Assembly: GCA_030680415.1 (NCBI GenBank)
Contig: JAUXVE010000049.1
Span: 20,024-84,023 of the forward strand
Direction: 5' to 3'
DNA length: 64,000 nt
Source: Rubrivivax sp.
Lineage (GTDB): Bacteria > Pseudomonadota > Gammaproteobacteria > Burkholderiales > Burkholderiaceae_C
Positions within the stretch are counted from its first letter, which is position 1, and each line of letters begins with the position of its first letter. Shown in pieces: positions 34,918 through 43,665 of this stretch. Both the position numbers and the translations under genes were made by a program. Below the pieces are notes generated by a model. The model was not told the origin of the DNA, did no database searches, and was given only the letters and a program-made list of their open reading frames with translations.

Positions 34918-35426
34918 TCACGGAAGGCGAGATCGCCATCGACGTTTCGACGGCGATACATCACTTCCGGCTCGATGAGCAGCACGCGGCCAGGCCGCAG
35001 GGAATGAAGCTGGTGGACTTCGTCGTAGAGGAAGCGCATCGAATCCTCCTCATCGAGATTAAAGACCCGTCTGACGTTGGCACGACCGAGAAGGATCGAC
35101 AGCAGTTCACGCGGAAGCTACAGACCCACGAGCTCGTCAATGCCGACCTCACTCCGAAGGCTCGTGACAGCTACTGCTATCTGCATCTCATGTCGAAGGA
35201 CAAGAAGCCGTGCCTGATGGTCTTTTTGCTCGGGCTTGAGTCGCTGACGCTTGAACCGGCACTGATGCTTGGTCTTCGCGATCGTTTGCTCCAGCGCATT
35301 CGCCACGAGTCCGACGTTCCGTGGACTCGCGCATACGTATCCGACTGCATCGTGGTTGGAATCGATGGATGGAACAAGGCCTTTCCGAACTTTCCAGCAA
35401 TCAGACAAGCCGCAGCAGGGGCATGA
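34914..35426 (+). CDS. Small PD-(D/E)XK nuclease-like protein, partner of the ATPase
   Basis: 170 residues of no family I can name. Residues 31-51 read MKLVDFVVEEAHRILLIEIK followed by D, giving Asp35, Glu48 and Lys50: an Asp on one strand and an ExK on the next, as in PD-(D/E)XK nucleases. An N-terminal helix with Glu22 could supply the usual fourth residue. The rest is alpha/beta (SYCYLHLMSK, CLMVFLLGLESL, YVSDCIVVGIDGW). Start and stop overlap the ATPase and the helicase, so it is translationally coupled to both. A nuclease effector of the ATPase is the best inference; a DUF4435-like PARIS partner is not supported because no TOPRIM motif is seen. Confidence 0.75.
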   Translation: MITEGEIAIDVSTAIHHFRLDEQHAARPQGMKLVDFVVEEAHRILLIEIKDPSDVGTTEKDRQQFTRKLQTHELVNADLTPKARDSYCYLHLMSKDKKPCLMVFLLGLESLTLEPALMLGLRDRLLQRIRHESDVPWTRAYVSDCIVVGIDGWNKAFPNFPAIRQAAAGA

Positions 35427-38215
35427 GCGACTGGAACCGTGGCGATCGTTGTTGGGTGGCGCGCCTGCGTACAGCGGGCGAGGTTGTTGAAGCCACAATT
35501 TTGTGGGGCCAAGCCCGGTATCGGGTCTGGCTGCCTGAGAGAGACGCTGTCGTCAGCCTTGGCCATGGCGACCTGGCACCACTCGACGCGGCATCGCCGG
35601 GCGCAGACCGCCTGATGTACCTGGCGGCGGCCTCACGCATCGCGGACGCTTTGGCCGAGAACGTGCTGCTCGCGCCCATGCAGAGCAACGTCACGCCCTT
35701 GCCGCACCAGCTGTACGCTTTGCAGCGCGCGACCAAGGGTGACCGGGTTCGCTTTCTGCTGGCCGACGAGGTCGGTCTGGGCAAGACGATCGAGGCGGGA
35801 CTCGTCATCCGGGAACTGAAGCTGCGCGGCCTGGTTCGGCGCGTGCTCGTGGTGGCACCCAAGGGCCTTACGCCGCAATGGCAGGCCGAGATGCGCCTGC
35901 ACTTCAGCGAGGACTTTCGGGTGCTGTCGCCTGCGGACTTTCCGGTCATGCGCCAGGTGCTCGGTGAGCAAGAAAACTTCTGGCGCAGTGCCGACCAGGT
36001 GATCTGCTCGCTTGACTCGGTGAAGCCGATTGAAAGCCGCCGTGGGTGGAAGGCCGCAGAAGTGGCCGAGCACAACCGGGAGCGATTCGACGACCTGGTG
36101 TCGGCCGGCTGGGACCTGGTGATCATCGACGAGGCCCACCGCCTGGCCGGCGCCAACGCCCAAGTCGCCAGACACAAACTCGGCGCGGCGCTGTCCGAAG
36201 CGTCACCTTACCTGCTGCTGCTGTCGGCCACGCCGCACCAGGGCAAGACGGATGCGTTCCACCGGCTGCTGACCTTGGTCGACCGCGAAGCGTTCCCCGA
36301 CGAAGCCAGCGTCAGCCGTGAGCGGGTGGCGCAGTACGTCATCCGCACCGAGAAGCGGGCAGCCATTGACGCCGAAGGAGCGCCGCTGTTCAAGCCGAGA
36401 CAGACGCGAATGATCCCGGTGGCTTGGGCCGACCGCCACGCCAAGCAGCGGGCCTTGTACGAAGCCGTGACAGCGTACGTCCGCCATGGTTACAACCAGG
36501 CGTTGAAGACGAAGCAGCGGCACATCGGCTTCCTGATGATCTTGATGCAGCGGTTGGTGACGTCCAGCACCTCGGCGATCCGGGCGACGCTGGATCGGAG
36601 GCTGGAGGCGTTGCGGCAGCCCGCCGGGCAACAGCTGGGCCTGTTCGACGAGGAGGCTTGGCTTGAACTCGATGGCGAAGGGCAGGTGTCCACCGTCATC
36701 GACCTAGCCGGCTGGCGTGACGAACTGGCCGAGGTTGAAACCCTGCTGGACATGGCACGCGCCACGGAGGCCACCGCCAGCGACGCCAAGGCCGAGGCTC
36801 TGCTGGAACTGGTCTACCGCCTGCAGCAGGAAGAGCAGGACCCAGACCTCAAGGTGCTGGTGTTCACCGAGTTCGTGCCGTCGCAACGCATGCTCTGCGA
36901 CTTCTTGTCGCAACGCGGCATCTCGGTGGCCGAGCTGAACGGCGGCATGGCGCTGGAACAACGCGTGGCCGCGCAGAAAGCGTTTGCCAAGGACGTGCGG
37001 GTACTGGTGTCCACAGACGCTGGTGGGGAGGGTCTGAACCTGCAGTTCTGCCATGTGGTGGTGAACTTCGACATGCCCTGGAATCCGATGCGCGTGGAGC
37101 AACGCATAGGCCGTGTGGATCGCATCGGCCAAAGCAAGGTGGTGCGGGCGATCAACTTTGTTCTTGAAGACACCGTCGAGCATCGTGTGCGCGATGTGCT
37201 CGAGCACAAGCTGGCAGTGATCGCCGAAGAATTTGGTGTCGACAAGGCGGCCGATGTCATGGATTCAGTCGAGGCCGAGGCCTTGTTCGACGATCTCTAT
37301 GTCAAGAGCCTGGCTGACCCCAGCAGCATCACGGCGCAGTGTGACCAGACGCTGGAAACGATCCGCCAACAGATGCTGTCTTCCCGTGCGGAGCGCTCCA
37401 TGTTGCCGAAGAACGAGCATCTGGTGCCCGACGAGGCCAAGGCCTTGATGGAGCATCCGCTGCAGGTGTGGCTGGAACGTGCCGTGGTGCACTATCTGCG
37501 CGATCAGCCCGGTGCCAGGGCCGATCTTCATGAAGGTGTCTGGAGCCTGCAATGGCCCGACGGGCGGCGCGACGCTGGCGTCGTCTTCGACGCTGCGTCG
37601 ACCGGCGCCCACGCAAGTGCGCTGACACTCGAAGACCCGCAGGTGCGCGACTTGGTTGCGGTCCTGCCTCATTGGGCCGAAGGGTTGCCGATTCCCTGCA
37701 TTCGGGTGCCCGGCCTGCCAGAGAGCGTGTCTGGCATCTGGTCGCTGTGGCAGGTCGGCTTGACGTCGGATGCAGCCGCCCACGTGGCGCCGGCGCGGCG
37801 GCGCTTTCTGCCCATATTCATGTCTGACGATGGCCGGGCGTTCATGCCCACGGCGCGTCGTGTATGGGATCTGCTGGTGACCGAAACCATCTCGACGCCA
37901 ACGCGTTCGCTGACCGGCACCGATGCGCAGGCCACGTACGCAGCAGCCCGACAGGCTGCGCTTCAGCATGGGGAAAAGCGGTTCAACGAGCTGCTGGCCG
38001 AGCAGCAACTGTCGCAAAGCCGCGAAGCCGAGCGCATGGACTATGCCTTCGCGGCACGGCGGCGTTTGATCGAACGCGTTGGCTCGCCTGCCGTTCGCAA
38101 CCGCCGTCTTGCTTTGCTCGACGAGGAAATGGCGTCATGGCGGGTGAAGGCAGCTGCAGCCGCGCAAACTGCGCCGACGTTGACTGCGGTGGCCATGCTG
38201 CGGGTGGGTGTCTGA
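35423..38215 (+). CDS. BREX-3 SNF2-type helicase BrxHII
   Basis: 930 residues from ATG 35423, which overlaps the previous stop; the 34-codon upstream extension is rejected. The N-terminal part (MSDWNRGDRCWVARLR) is a small barrel-like domain. Helicase motif I DEVGLGKTIEAG is at about residues 114-125, motif II IIDEAHRLAG at about 233-242, and motif VI RIGRVDRIGQ at about 561-570, preceded by STDAGGEGLNLQFC. This RapA/SNF2-like DEAH ATPase is the standard type 3 BREX helicase. Confidence 0.92.
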   Translation: MSDWNRGDRCWVARLRTAGEVVEATILWGQARYRVWLPERDAVVSLGHGDLAPLDAASPGADRLMYLAAASRIADALAENVLLAPMQSNVTPLPHQLYALQRATKGDRVRFLLADEVGLGKTIEAGLVIRELKLRGLVRRVLVVAPKGLTPQWQAEMRLHFSEDFRVLSPADFPVMRQVLGEQENFWRSADQVICSLDSVKPIESRRGWKAAEVAEHNRERFDDLVSAGWDLVIIDEAHRLAGANAQVARHKLGAALSEASPYLLLLSATPHQGKTDAFHRLLTLVDREAFPDEASVSRERVAQYVIRTEKRAAIDAEGAPLFKPRQTRMIPVAWADRHAKQRALYEAVTAYVRHGYNQALKTKQRHIGFLMILMQRLVTSSTSAIRATLDRRLEALRQPAGQQLGLFDEEAWLELDGEGQVSTVIDLAGWRDELAEVETLLDMARATEATASDAKAEALLELVYRLQQEEQDPDLKVLVFTEFVPSQRMLCDFLSQRGISVAELNGGMALEQRVAAQKAFAKDVRVLVSTDAGGEGLNLQFCHVVVNFDMPWNPMRVEQRIGRVDRIGQSKVVRAINFVLEDTVEHRVRDVLEHKLAVIAEEFGVDKAADVMDSVEAEALFDDLYVKSLADPSSITAQCDQTLETIRQQMLSSRAERSMLPKNEHLVPDEAKALMEHPLQVWLERAVVHYLRDQPGARADLHEGVWSLQWPDGRRDAGVVFDAASTGAHASALTLEDPQVRDLVAVLPHWAEGLPIPCIRVPGLPESVSGIWSLWQVGLTSDAAAHVAPARRRFLPIFMSDDGRAFMPTARRVWDLLVTETISTPTRSLTGTDAQATYAAARQAALQHGEKRFNELLAEQQLSQSREAERMDYAFAARRRLIERVGSPAVRNRRLALLDEEMASWRVKAAAAAQTAPTLTAVAMLRVGV

Positions 38216-38216
38216 C

Positions 38217-40247
38217 ATGACGTCACCGGCATCACCTCTCGCCGTCGCGTTGCTGGCATCGGTCTACCCTGGCGCCGCGCCGCTGCAGATCGCCCACGAC
38301 CCGGACGGCATGCTGCTGGACGAGATTGCGTTGGCGACGCTTGCCGCCCGGGGCTTTGCCGTGCTTCCATGGCAAGACGAGGTCACGTTTCGACTTGAGT
38401 ACGAGACGCGATTCCGCGGCGCCTGGGACGATGGTCTTTCGCCGACAGAGGCTGCGGTCTTGATTCACTTCGCAGGTGAAACCCCGGAAGAACTGCCGTG
38501 GGACATCGTCACCGCGGCGAAGCTTCATCGACTGTCTCTTGCAGACTGGTTCACTGGCCTCGACCTGTCAGTCGTCAGAGCATTGCCCAACCCCATGCTG
38601 GATCTGCTTTACGGCCAGTACATGTTGCGGCGACCTGGAGCACTGGGTGCGAATGCCACGGCGGACTTCATCCTGGTCAACGTGTATCGGATCGCTGACT
38701 CGTGGACGGATACTGAATCTGATCTGCTGCGGCTGCTGCTTGACCTGCACCTGCGTCAAGTCGTTTTGCCAGATGTGCTCGTGGACCGGCTTGCTGCGTC
38801 GCTCGTCATCAAGCAGTCGCTTTCAGCTTGGCCCATACGACAACTGCTCGCTGAACGCTCCGCCTTTCTCGCCTTTGTCGAAGACAGGTGGCCGATCGCT
38901 GTGGAGGCTGCGCTGCGTGGCGACAAGAGCTTTCAGGAGTCGACTCCAAAGCCCTACACACTGCGCATTCCGGGACCTGCTGCCCTACCGTTTTCCGACG
39001 ACTCAGTGCGCATCCTTGTCGACAACCTGTTTGCCGAGGGGCTATTGCCGCGGCTGGCGATCGTCGCTGATGTCTCAGGCTTGCCGATCTGGATGCGGGC
39101 AGGTGTCGTCACCAACGAGGCCGACGATGACAGCCGCCAGTTGGTGCGCTTGCTTGCCATCCTGCGCCAGCGGCTGAACCAGGAAACGCTTCGGCATGGC
39201 GATTGGGGCATGGTGGGCTGGGCCTGGGCTGAAGCGCAGGCCGTGTGGCACCGGCTTCCGCTGGACCGCCAGGACGAACATGCCGCTGCCGTCGATGAAC
39301 TTCGCGATGCGATGGACACTTCGTTTGCCGAATGGATGGGGTCGAGATATGGCGCACTGGCGTCACTACCCTCTGTCAGTGGGCCCGCCATCGGTCACCG
39401 CATTCCCGAGTATCTGGGGCGGCGCCTGGACAGTCCGGCGAAGAAGGTTGCACTGGTCGTCATGGACGGCATGGCCATGGATCAGTGGGTACTGCTGCAG
39501 CACTTGATGGAACAAGCGTCAAAGAGCTTCGAATTCCAGCGCAGCTCGATGTTCGCGTGGCTGCCCACGCTCACCAGCGTCGCCCGACAAGCCATATTCG
39601 CTGGTGCATTGCCAAGAAATTTGACATCACTCACGTCGACCCAGGGTGAGCCTGCTGCATGGACGCGGTTCTGGGTTGCGCAGGGGCTGCAAAGCCATGC
39701 CGTGGCCTATCTCAAGGCCATCCGTCGAATTGAACATCTGACGCTGGTGGACGAAGTGCTGTCGGACCATCGAGTGCGCGTCTTCGGCGTAGTCGTAGAC
39801 GCCGTCGATGAAATCATGCATGGCATGGCTCTTGGTACCCGAGGGCTGCACAACCAGGTAGAGAGTTGGCAGGAGCATGGCGTGCTTGGCGAAATCTTCC
39901 ACCGGCTGCTTGCATCGGGCTTCGAGATCTTCGTCACCGCTGACCACGGCAACATCGAAGCACGCGGTGCTGGCCGGGTGGCGCAAGGCGTTCTCGCAGA
40001 GACGCGTGGCGAGCGGGTGCGCCTGTACAGTGATCAAGCGCTGTACCAAAGCACGCTGAGCCAACTCCAGGGCCGCAGCGTTCCAGGTGCGACCACCGGC
40101 CTGCCGGACGGGCGGTATCCGCTCTACGCCGCCGGACGAAGTGCTTTCGTTGATGACGGCGACATCATCGTCGCCCATGGTGGCACCTGCATCGAAGAGG
40201 TGATCGTTCCGTTCGTTCAAGTCAGCCGGCGAGTGGCGCCGTCATGA
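38217..40247 (+). CDS. pglZ: BREX-3 alkaline-phosphatase-superfamily protein PglZ
   Basis: 676 residues from ATG 38217 (TSPASPLAVALLASVYPG); a GTG at 38208 that would overlap the helicase stop is the alternative. The phosphatase-like core begins at about residue 410 with KVALVVMDGMAMDQWVLLQ (metal Asp) and continues to FVTADHGNIEARG near 574 (metal Asp-His). The N-terminal 400 residues are the BREX-specific part. PglZ is universal in BREX systems. The stop overlaps the brxA-like gene (ATGA). Confidence 0.92.
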   Translation: MTSPASPLAVALLASVYPGAAPLQIAHDPDGMLLDEIALATLAARGFAVLPWQDEVTFRLEYETRFRGAWDDGLSPTEAAVLIHFAGETPEELPWDIVTAAKLHRLSLADWFTGLDLSVVRALPNPMLDLLYGQYMLRRPGALGANATADFILVNVYRIADSWTDTESDLLRLLLDLHLRQVVLPDVLVDRLAASLVIKQSLSAWPIRQLLAERSAFLAFVEDRWPIAVEAALRGDKSFQESTPKPYTLRIPGPAALPFSDDSVRILVDNLFAEGLLPRLAIVADVSGLPIWMRAGVVTNEADDDSRQLVRLLAILRQRLNQETLRHGDWGMVGWAWAEAQAVWHRLPLDRQDEHAAAVDELRDAMDTSFAEWMGSRYGALASLPSVSGPAIGHRIPEYLGRRLDSPAKKVALVVMDGMAMDQWVLLQHLMEQASKSFEFQRSSMFAWLPTLTSVARQAIFAGALPRNLTSLTSTQGEPAAWTRFWVAQGLQSHAVAYLKAIRRIEHLTLVDEVLSDHRVRVFGVVVDAVDEIMHGMALGTRGLHNQVESWQEHGVLGEIFHRLLASGFEIFVTADHGNIEARGAGRVAQGVLAETRGERVRLYSDQALYQSTLSQLQGRSVPGATTGLPDGRYPLYAAGRSAFVDDGDIIVAHGGTCIEEVIVPFVQVSRRVAPS

Positions 40248-40960
40248 AGCCATTGCCTACGATCGGCTTTGACCGGTACGTCCCAAAGCACTGGCTCGAT
40301 ACCGCGCTTGCCGTCGCCGCTGGGAAGATGGAGCGAAGCGCGGTGGTCGTGCTGCTGGCGACGGAGATCGCCGGCGTCGAAGCTCGCGGCAAGACGATGA
40401 TCATCTTGAATCGCATGTGGTTGACGCCGCATCCGACTTTGGTGGCGTTGGCGCAGGCTGGCATAGAACTCCATCGAGCCGACAACGCTGCCGACACCCT
40501 GCCGCTGCATTGGGGCATGGCGCTGGCGTCCCATCCTCTCTTCGCTGGCATCGCCGACAACATCGGTCGTTTACTCAAGCTGCACGGTGAGTTCACTGCC
40601 CTGCAGATCAATCGGCGGCTCAAGGAACAGCTTGGTGATCGCGCGTCGATTCTTCGCGCGACTGAGGCCGTGCTGCAGAGCCTGATGGAATGGCAAGTGA
40701 TCCGAGAAGCAGCCGATCGCAAGCGCTGCTTTGTGGCTGGCAGCCATCCTGCCAAGACTGGGCCAGCTCTGTCGCTCTGGATCGTCGAATCCTGCCTGCG
40801 TGCGTCTGGCAAGTCGTTCACTTTGAACGAAGCGTCCAACCTCGCGTTCCCCTTCAAGCTCTCGCCCCTTCGAGAGGCAGACATCGTGCATCACTCGAGA
40901 TTGAACGTGACGATCACTGGCAACGATCATGCATCGGTATCGCTTCGACCACGACCTTGA
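40244..40960 (+). CDS. BrxA-like terminal gene of the BREX-3 operon
   Basis: 238 residues. It starts MKPLPTIGFDRYVPKHWLDT and contains helix-rich segments that look like two winged helices (SHPLFAGIADNIGRLLKLHG, INRRLKEQLGDRASILRATE, VLQSLMEWQVIRE). Type 3 BREX operons end with brxA, a small DNA-binding protein with winged-helix folds; length and place match. The identification rests on position and fold impression more than on clear motifs. No gene follows for 131 bases. Confidence 0.65.
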   Translation: MKPLPTIGFDRYVPKHWLDTALAVAAGKMERSAVVVLLATEIAGVEARGKTMIILNRMWLTPHPTLVALAQAGIELHRADNAADTLPLHWGMALASHPLFAGIADNIGRLLKLHGEFTALQINRRLKEQLGDRASILRATEAVLQSLMEWQVIREAADRKRCFVAGSHPAKTGPALSLWIVESCLRASGKSFTLNEASNLAFPFKLSPLREADIVHHSRLNVTITGNDHASVSLRPRP

Positions 40961-41091
40961 CGCAGCGCAGGCCAGCGATGCACCAAGATGCCCCGAAGTG
41001 ATTGGTATCGGTCTCCGGAGTCATGCGCAATGCTGTAGAACCAAGCCAGTACCGGTCGCCGTGCCCGGTGCGTCCAACCGAGGAGACCCCG

Positions 41092-41850
41092 ATGCGAGAA
41101 AACCGCCTGCGCACCCTGTGGCGCAAAGACCAGGCCGCCGTCAACGGCTGGCTGGCCATCCCCAGCAGCTTTGCCGCCGAGGTCATGGCACACCAGGGCT
41201 GGGACACGCTGACCATCGACCTGCAACACGGCGTCGTCGACTACGCGGCGATGGTCAGCATGCTGCAGGCCATCAGCACCACGGCCACGGTGCCGGTGGT
41301 GCGCGTGCCGTGGCTGGAGCCGGGCATCATCATGAAGTCGCTCGACGCCGGGGCCTACGGCATCATCTGCCCGATGGTCAACACGCGCGAGGACGCGCAG
41401 CGCCTGGTGGCCTACACGCACTATGCGCCGCAGGGCACGCGCAGCTTCGGCCCGGTGCGCGCCACGCTCTACGGCGGCGCCGACTATGCCGAGCATGCCA
41501 ACCAGACCATCGTCGCCTTCGCGATGATCGAAACCGCGCAGGCGCTGGACAACCTGGACGCGATCCTGTCGGTGGAGGGGCTGGACGCGATCTACATCGG
41601 CCCCTCGGACCTGTCGCTGTCACTGGGCTGCAAGCCGGTGTTCGACGACGTCGAGCCCAAGGCGCAGCAGGCCATCGAGCACATCGTCGAGCGCGCCCGT
41701 GCGCATGGCGTGGTGGCCGGCATCCACAACGGCCGGCCCGACGTCGCGCAAGCCCGCATCGACCTCGGTTTTCGATTCGTCACGCTGGGCTCCGACGCGC
41801 GCCTGCTCGCCGCCGGCTCGCAGCAGTTGCTGGGTGCGATGCGCAAGTAG
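41092..41850 (+). CDS. HpcH/HpaI family 2-keto-3-deoxy-acid aldolase
   Basis: 252 residues with an AGGAG ribosome site at 41081-41085. Class II aldolase motifs are WDTLTIDLQHGVVDY (metal/base region, about residues 38-52), VRVPWLEPGIIMKSLDAGA (about 73-91), GTRSFGPVRATLYG and the metal-site MIETAQALDNLDAIL plus YIGPSDLSLSLG. The family cleaves 2-keto-3-deoxy sugar acids such as KDR or 5-keto-4-deoxyglucarate to pyruvate and an aldehyde. With the kdgK/dehydrogenase/lactonase operon on the other side of the BREX island, sugar-acid breakdown is the probable role. Confidence 0.9.
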   Translation: MRENRLRTLWRKDQAAVNGWLAIPSSFAAEVMAHQGWDTLTIDLQHGVVDYAAMVSMLQAISTTATVPVVRVPWLEPGIIMKSLDAGAYGIICPMVNTREDAQRLVAYTHYAPQGTRSFGPVRATLYGGADYAEHANQTIVAFAMIETAQALDNLDAILSVEGLDAIYIGPSDLSLSLGCKPVFDDVEPKAQQAIEHIVERARAHGVVAGIHNGRPDVAQARIDLGFRFVTLGSDARLLAAGSQQLLGAMRK

Positions 41851-41884
41851 CCGGCATCACGGCGCGCAAGCACCCAGTGCGGCT

Positions 41885-41908
41885 CCCTCTCCCGCTTGCG
41901 GGAGGGGG
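41885..41908. repeat. CCCTCTCCCGC/GCGGGAGGGGG hairpin
   Basis: An 11-bp stem (one G-T pair) with a TT loop lies between the convergent aldolase and dgkA genes. It belongs to the same repeat family as the hairpins at 54081-54246. No T-run follows, so a classical terminator is not shown, but it is the only stem in this convergent gap. Confidence 0.65.
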
Positions 41909-41931
41909 CAAGACAGCAAGCGGCGTCGCGT

Positions 41932-42339
41932 TCAGGGCCACAGCACCACCGCCCACACCACCACCACCTGCAGCAGGCACAGCATGACCGCGGCGCTGCC
42001 CAGGTCCTTGGCGCGGCCGAGCAGCGGGTGGCGCTCGGCCGACACCGCGTCGGCCAACGCCTCGATGGCCGAGTTCAGCAGTTCCACCACCCACACCAGC
42101 ACCACGCTGGCGACCATCGCCAGCCCCTGCCAGCGGCCGGGCGCCAGCCACGGCGCCAGCAGCAGCAGCGGGATGCCCAGGGCCAGCTCCTGGCGGAAGG
42201 CGGCCTCGTGTCGGAAAGCGGCGCGCAGGCCGGCCAGCGAGTAGCTCATCGCGTTCCAGACCCGCTGCAGGCCACCGCGGCTCTTGAAGGCGCCGGGGGC
42301 GGCAGGGTCGGTGTCGGTGGGTCGGCGTTCTTCGGGCAT
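41932..42339 (-). CDS. dgkA: Diacylglycerol kinase DgkA
   Basis: 135 residues with three membrane helices. The active-site motif VELLNSAIEALADAVSAERH and GRAKDLGSAAVML are diagnostic. DgkA phosphorylates diacylglycerol to phosphatidic acid in the inner membrane. It lies 24 bases after the sensor kinase gene on the same strand. The divergent eptA releases diacylglycerol when it moves phosphoethanolamine from PE, so DgkA would recycle that by-product; this link is inference from gene order and known chemistry. Confidence 0.95.
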   Translation of the reverse strand: MPEERRPTDTDPAAPGAFKSRGGLQRVWNAMSYSLAGLRAAFRHEAAFRQELALGIPLLLLAPWLAPGRWQGLAMVASVVLVWVVELLNSAIEALADAVSAERHPLLGRAKDLGSAAVMLCLLQVVVVWAVVLWP

Positions 42340-42363
42340 GGCGCAAGGGCTCGCAAGGGGGGT

Positions 42364-43665
42364 TCAGGCGGCAGACAGACGCAGTTCCGCCACGAATCCG
42401 TGTTCCGCCACGGGCAGCGTCAAACCCCCGCCATGGGCACGCGCCACCAGGTCGGCCAGCATCAGGCCGAGGCCGGTATGGCCTTCGTATTCTTCGGCAT
42501 CGATGGCAGCCTGCAGGGCCTGCCGCTTCGCCTTGTCGATGCCCGGGCCGTCGTCGTGCACACGCAGCACACCGGCCTGCGGCATGGAGATCGTCACGGC
42601 CGATGCGCCGTGGCGCAGCGCGTTGTCCAGCAGGTTCAGCAGCGCGGCGGACAGCAGGTCGGCGTCGGCGGCGAGCGACGGGTGGTCTTGCACTTCGACC
42701 GTCAGCCCCGCCACCGGCAGCCGCGCCAGCAACGCCGCCAGATCCACCGTCTGGCGCTGCAGTTCGGCGCCGCTGCGGAACAGCGCCAGCAGCGCCGCCA
42801 CCACGCGTTGCAGCCTGCCGGCGGCGGCGCGCACGCGCTGCAGACGCGCTTGCAGTGCGGGCGGGCTTTCGCGCAGCGCCACCGCCAACTGGGCGTCGAT
42901 GCCGGCCAGCGGCGTGCGCAGCGCGTGCGCGGCATGCGCCGTGAAGGCGCGCTCGTGCGCCACCCGGCGCGCCAGCCGCGCCGCCAGTGCGTCGATGGCG
43001 GCGTGCACCGGCTGCAGTTCGGCGCGCGACGCGGCGCCCAGCGTCTGCCCCTGCGCCGGCGCACCCAGCGGGTCCAGCAAGGCCAGGCGCGCCGACAGCG
43101 CCTGCAGCGGTTGCAGCTCATGGCGCATCTGCCCGCGCAGCCACAGCAGCCCGAGCAGGCCCATGGGCAGTCCTGCCAGCGCCAGCGCCAGGGCTACCTC
43201 GAGCTGCGCCTCGATGCGCTCGTCGCGCGTCTGCGCCACGTAGAGCATGCGCCCGCCCTGGCCCACCGACATGCCGAAGACGCGCCAGTCGGCAATGTCG
43301 GAAAAGCCGGCCGAAGGCGTGGCGCGCAGGGGCACAGCAGGTGCCCGGCTGGACTTGCGCAGCACGCGCGCGCCGCCTTTGTAGGCCACCAGCTGCCAGA
43401 CGTAACGCCCGCTGGGCGCGGCGCCGGCGGTGGCCGCGTCGGCAGGCGCGTCGGCGGCAGCTGGTGCCTCGGCGGCCGCCTCGCCGATGTCCCGCAGCGG
43501 CAACACCAGCCCCTCGGCGGCGGCCTGCAGCGTGTCGTCGAGCAGTTCGTCGACCTCGTGCCGCACCGCCAACCAGGCCGCGCCGGCCAGCACCGCGCCC
43601 CACAGCAGCGCCCACAAGAGCAGCGCACGCATCAGCCTTTCGCTGATCGAAGGCAGGCGCGTCAC
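42364..43665 (-). CDS. Sensor histidine kinase (QseC/PmrB-like)
   Basis: 433 residues from a GTG at 43665 that overlaps the response-regulator stop. Two membrane helices (LLLWALLWGAVLAGAAWLAV near 15-34 and LALALAGLPMGLLGLLWL near 160-178) frame a periplasmic sensor segment. HisKA motif HAAHALRTPLAGID contains the phospho-histidine; N-box LLNLLDNALRHGA, G1 DDGPGID and G2 GHTGLGLMLA complete the kinase. It pairs with the adjacent OmpR-type regulator and probably senses a membrane or cation signal. Confidence 0.92.
   Translation of the reverse strand: MTRLPSISERLMRALLLWALLWGAVLAGAAWLAVRHEVDELLDDTLQAAAEGLVLPLRDIGEAAAEAPAAADAPADAATAGAAPSGRYVWQLVAYKGGARVLRKSSRAPAVPLRATPSAGFSDIADWRVFGMSVGQGGRMLYVAQTRDERIEAQLEVALALALAGLPMGLLGLLWLRGQMRHELQPLQALSARLALLDPLGAPAQGQTLGAASRAELQPVHAAIDALAARLARRVAHERAFTAHAAHALRTPLAGIDAQLAVALRESPPALQARLQRVRAAAGRLQRVVAALLALFRSGAELQRQTVDLAALLARLPVAGLTVEVQDHPSLAADADLLSAALLNLLDNALRHGASAVTISMPQAGVLRVHDDGPGIDKAKRQALQAAIDAEEYEGHTGLGLMLADLVARAHGGGLTLPVAEHGFVAELRLSAA

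Larger units (their letters stand above)
24741..40960 (+). other. Type 3 BREX defence island
   Basis: All type 3 core genes occur in the expected order: HTH, brxF, brxC, pglX, brxHII, pglZ, brxA-like. Three additional genes are inserted: a Schlafen-type gene between brxC and pglX, and an ATPase/nuclease-like pair between pglX and brxHII. Nearly every junction overlaps by 4 bases, so the whole set is one operon. Hand counts give 50-55% GC at 32161-32220, 32461-32520, 34321-34380 and 40801-40860 against 82% at 22801-22860, which marks it as acquired. BREX marks host DNA by methylation and stops phage DNA replication; the mechanism is still incompletely known. Confidence 0.9.
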
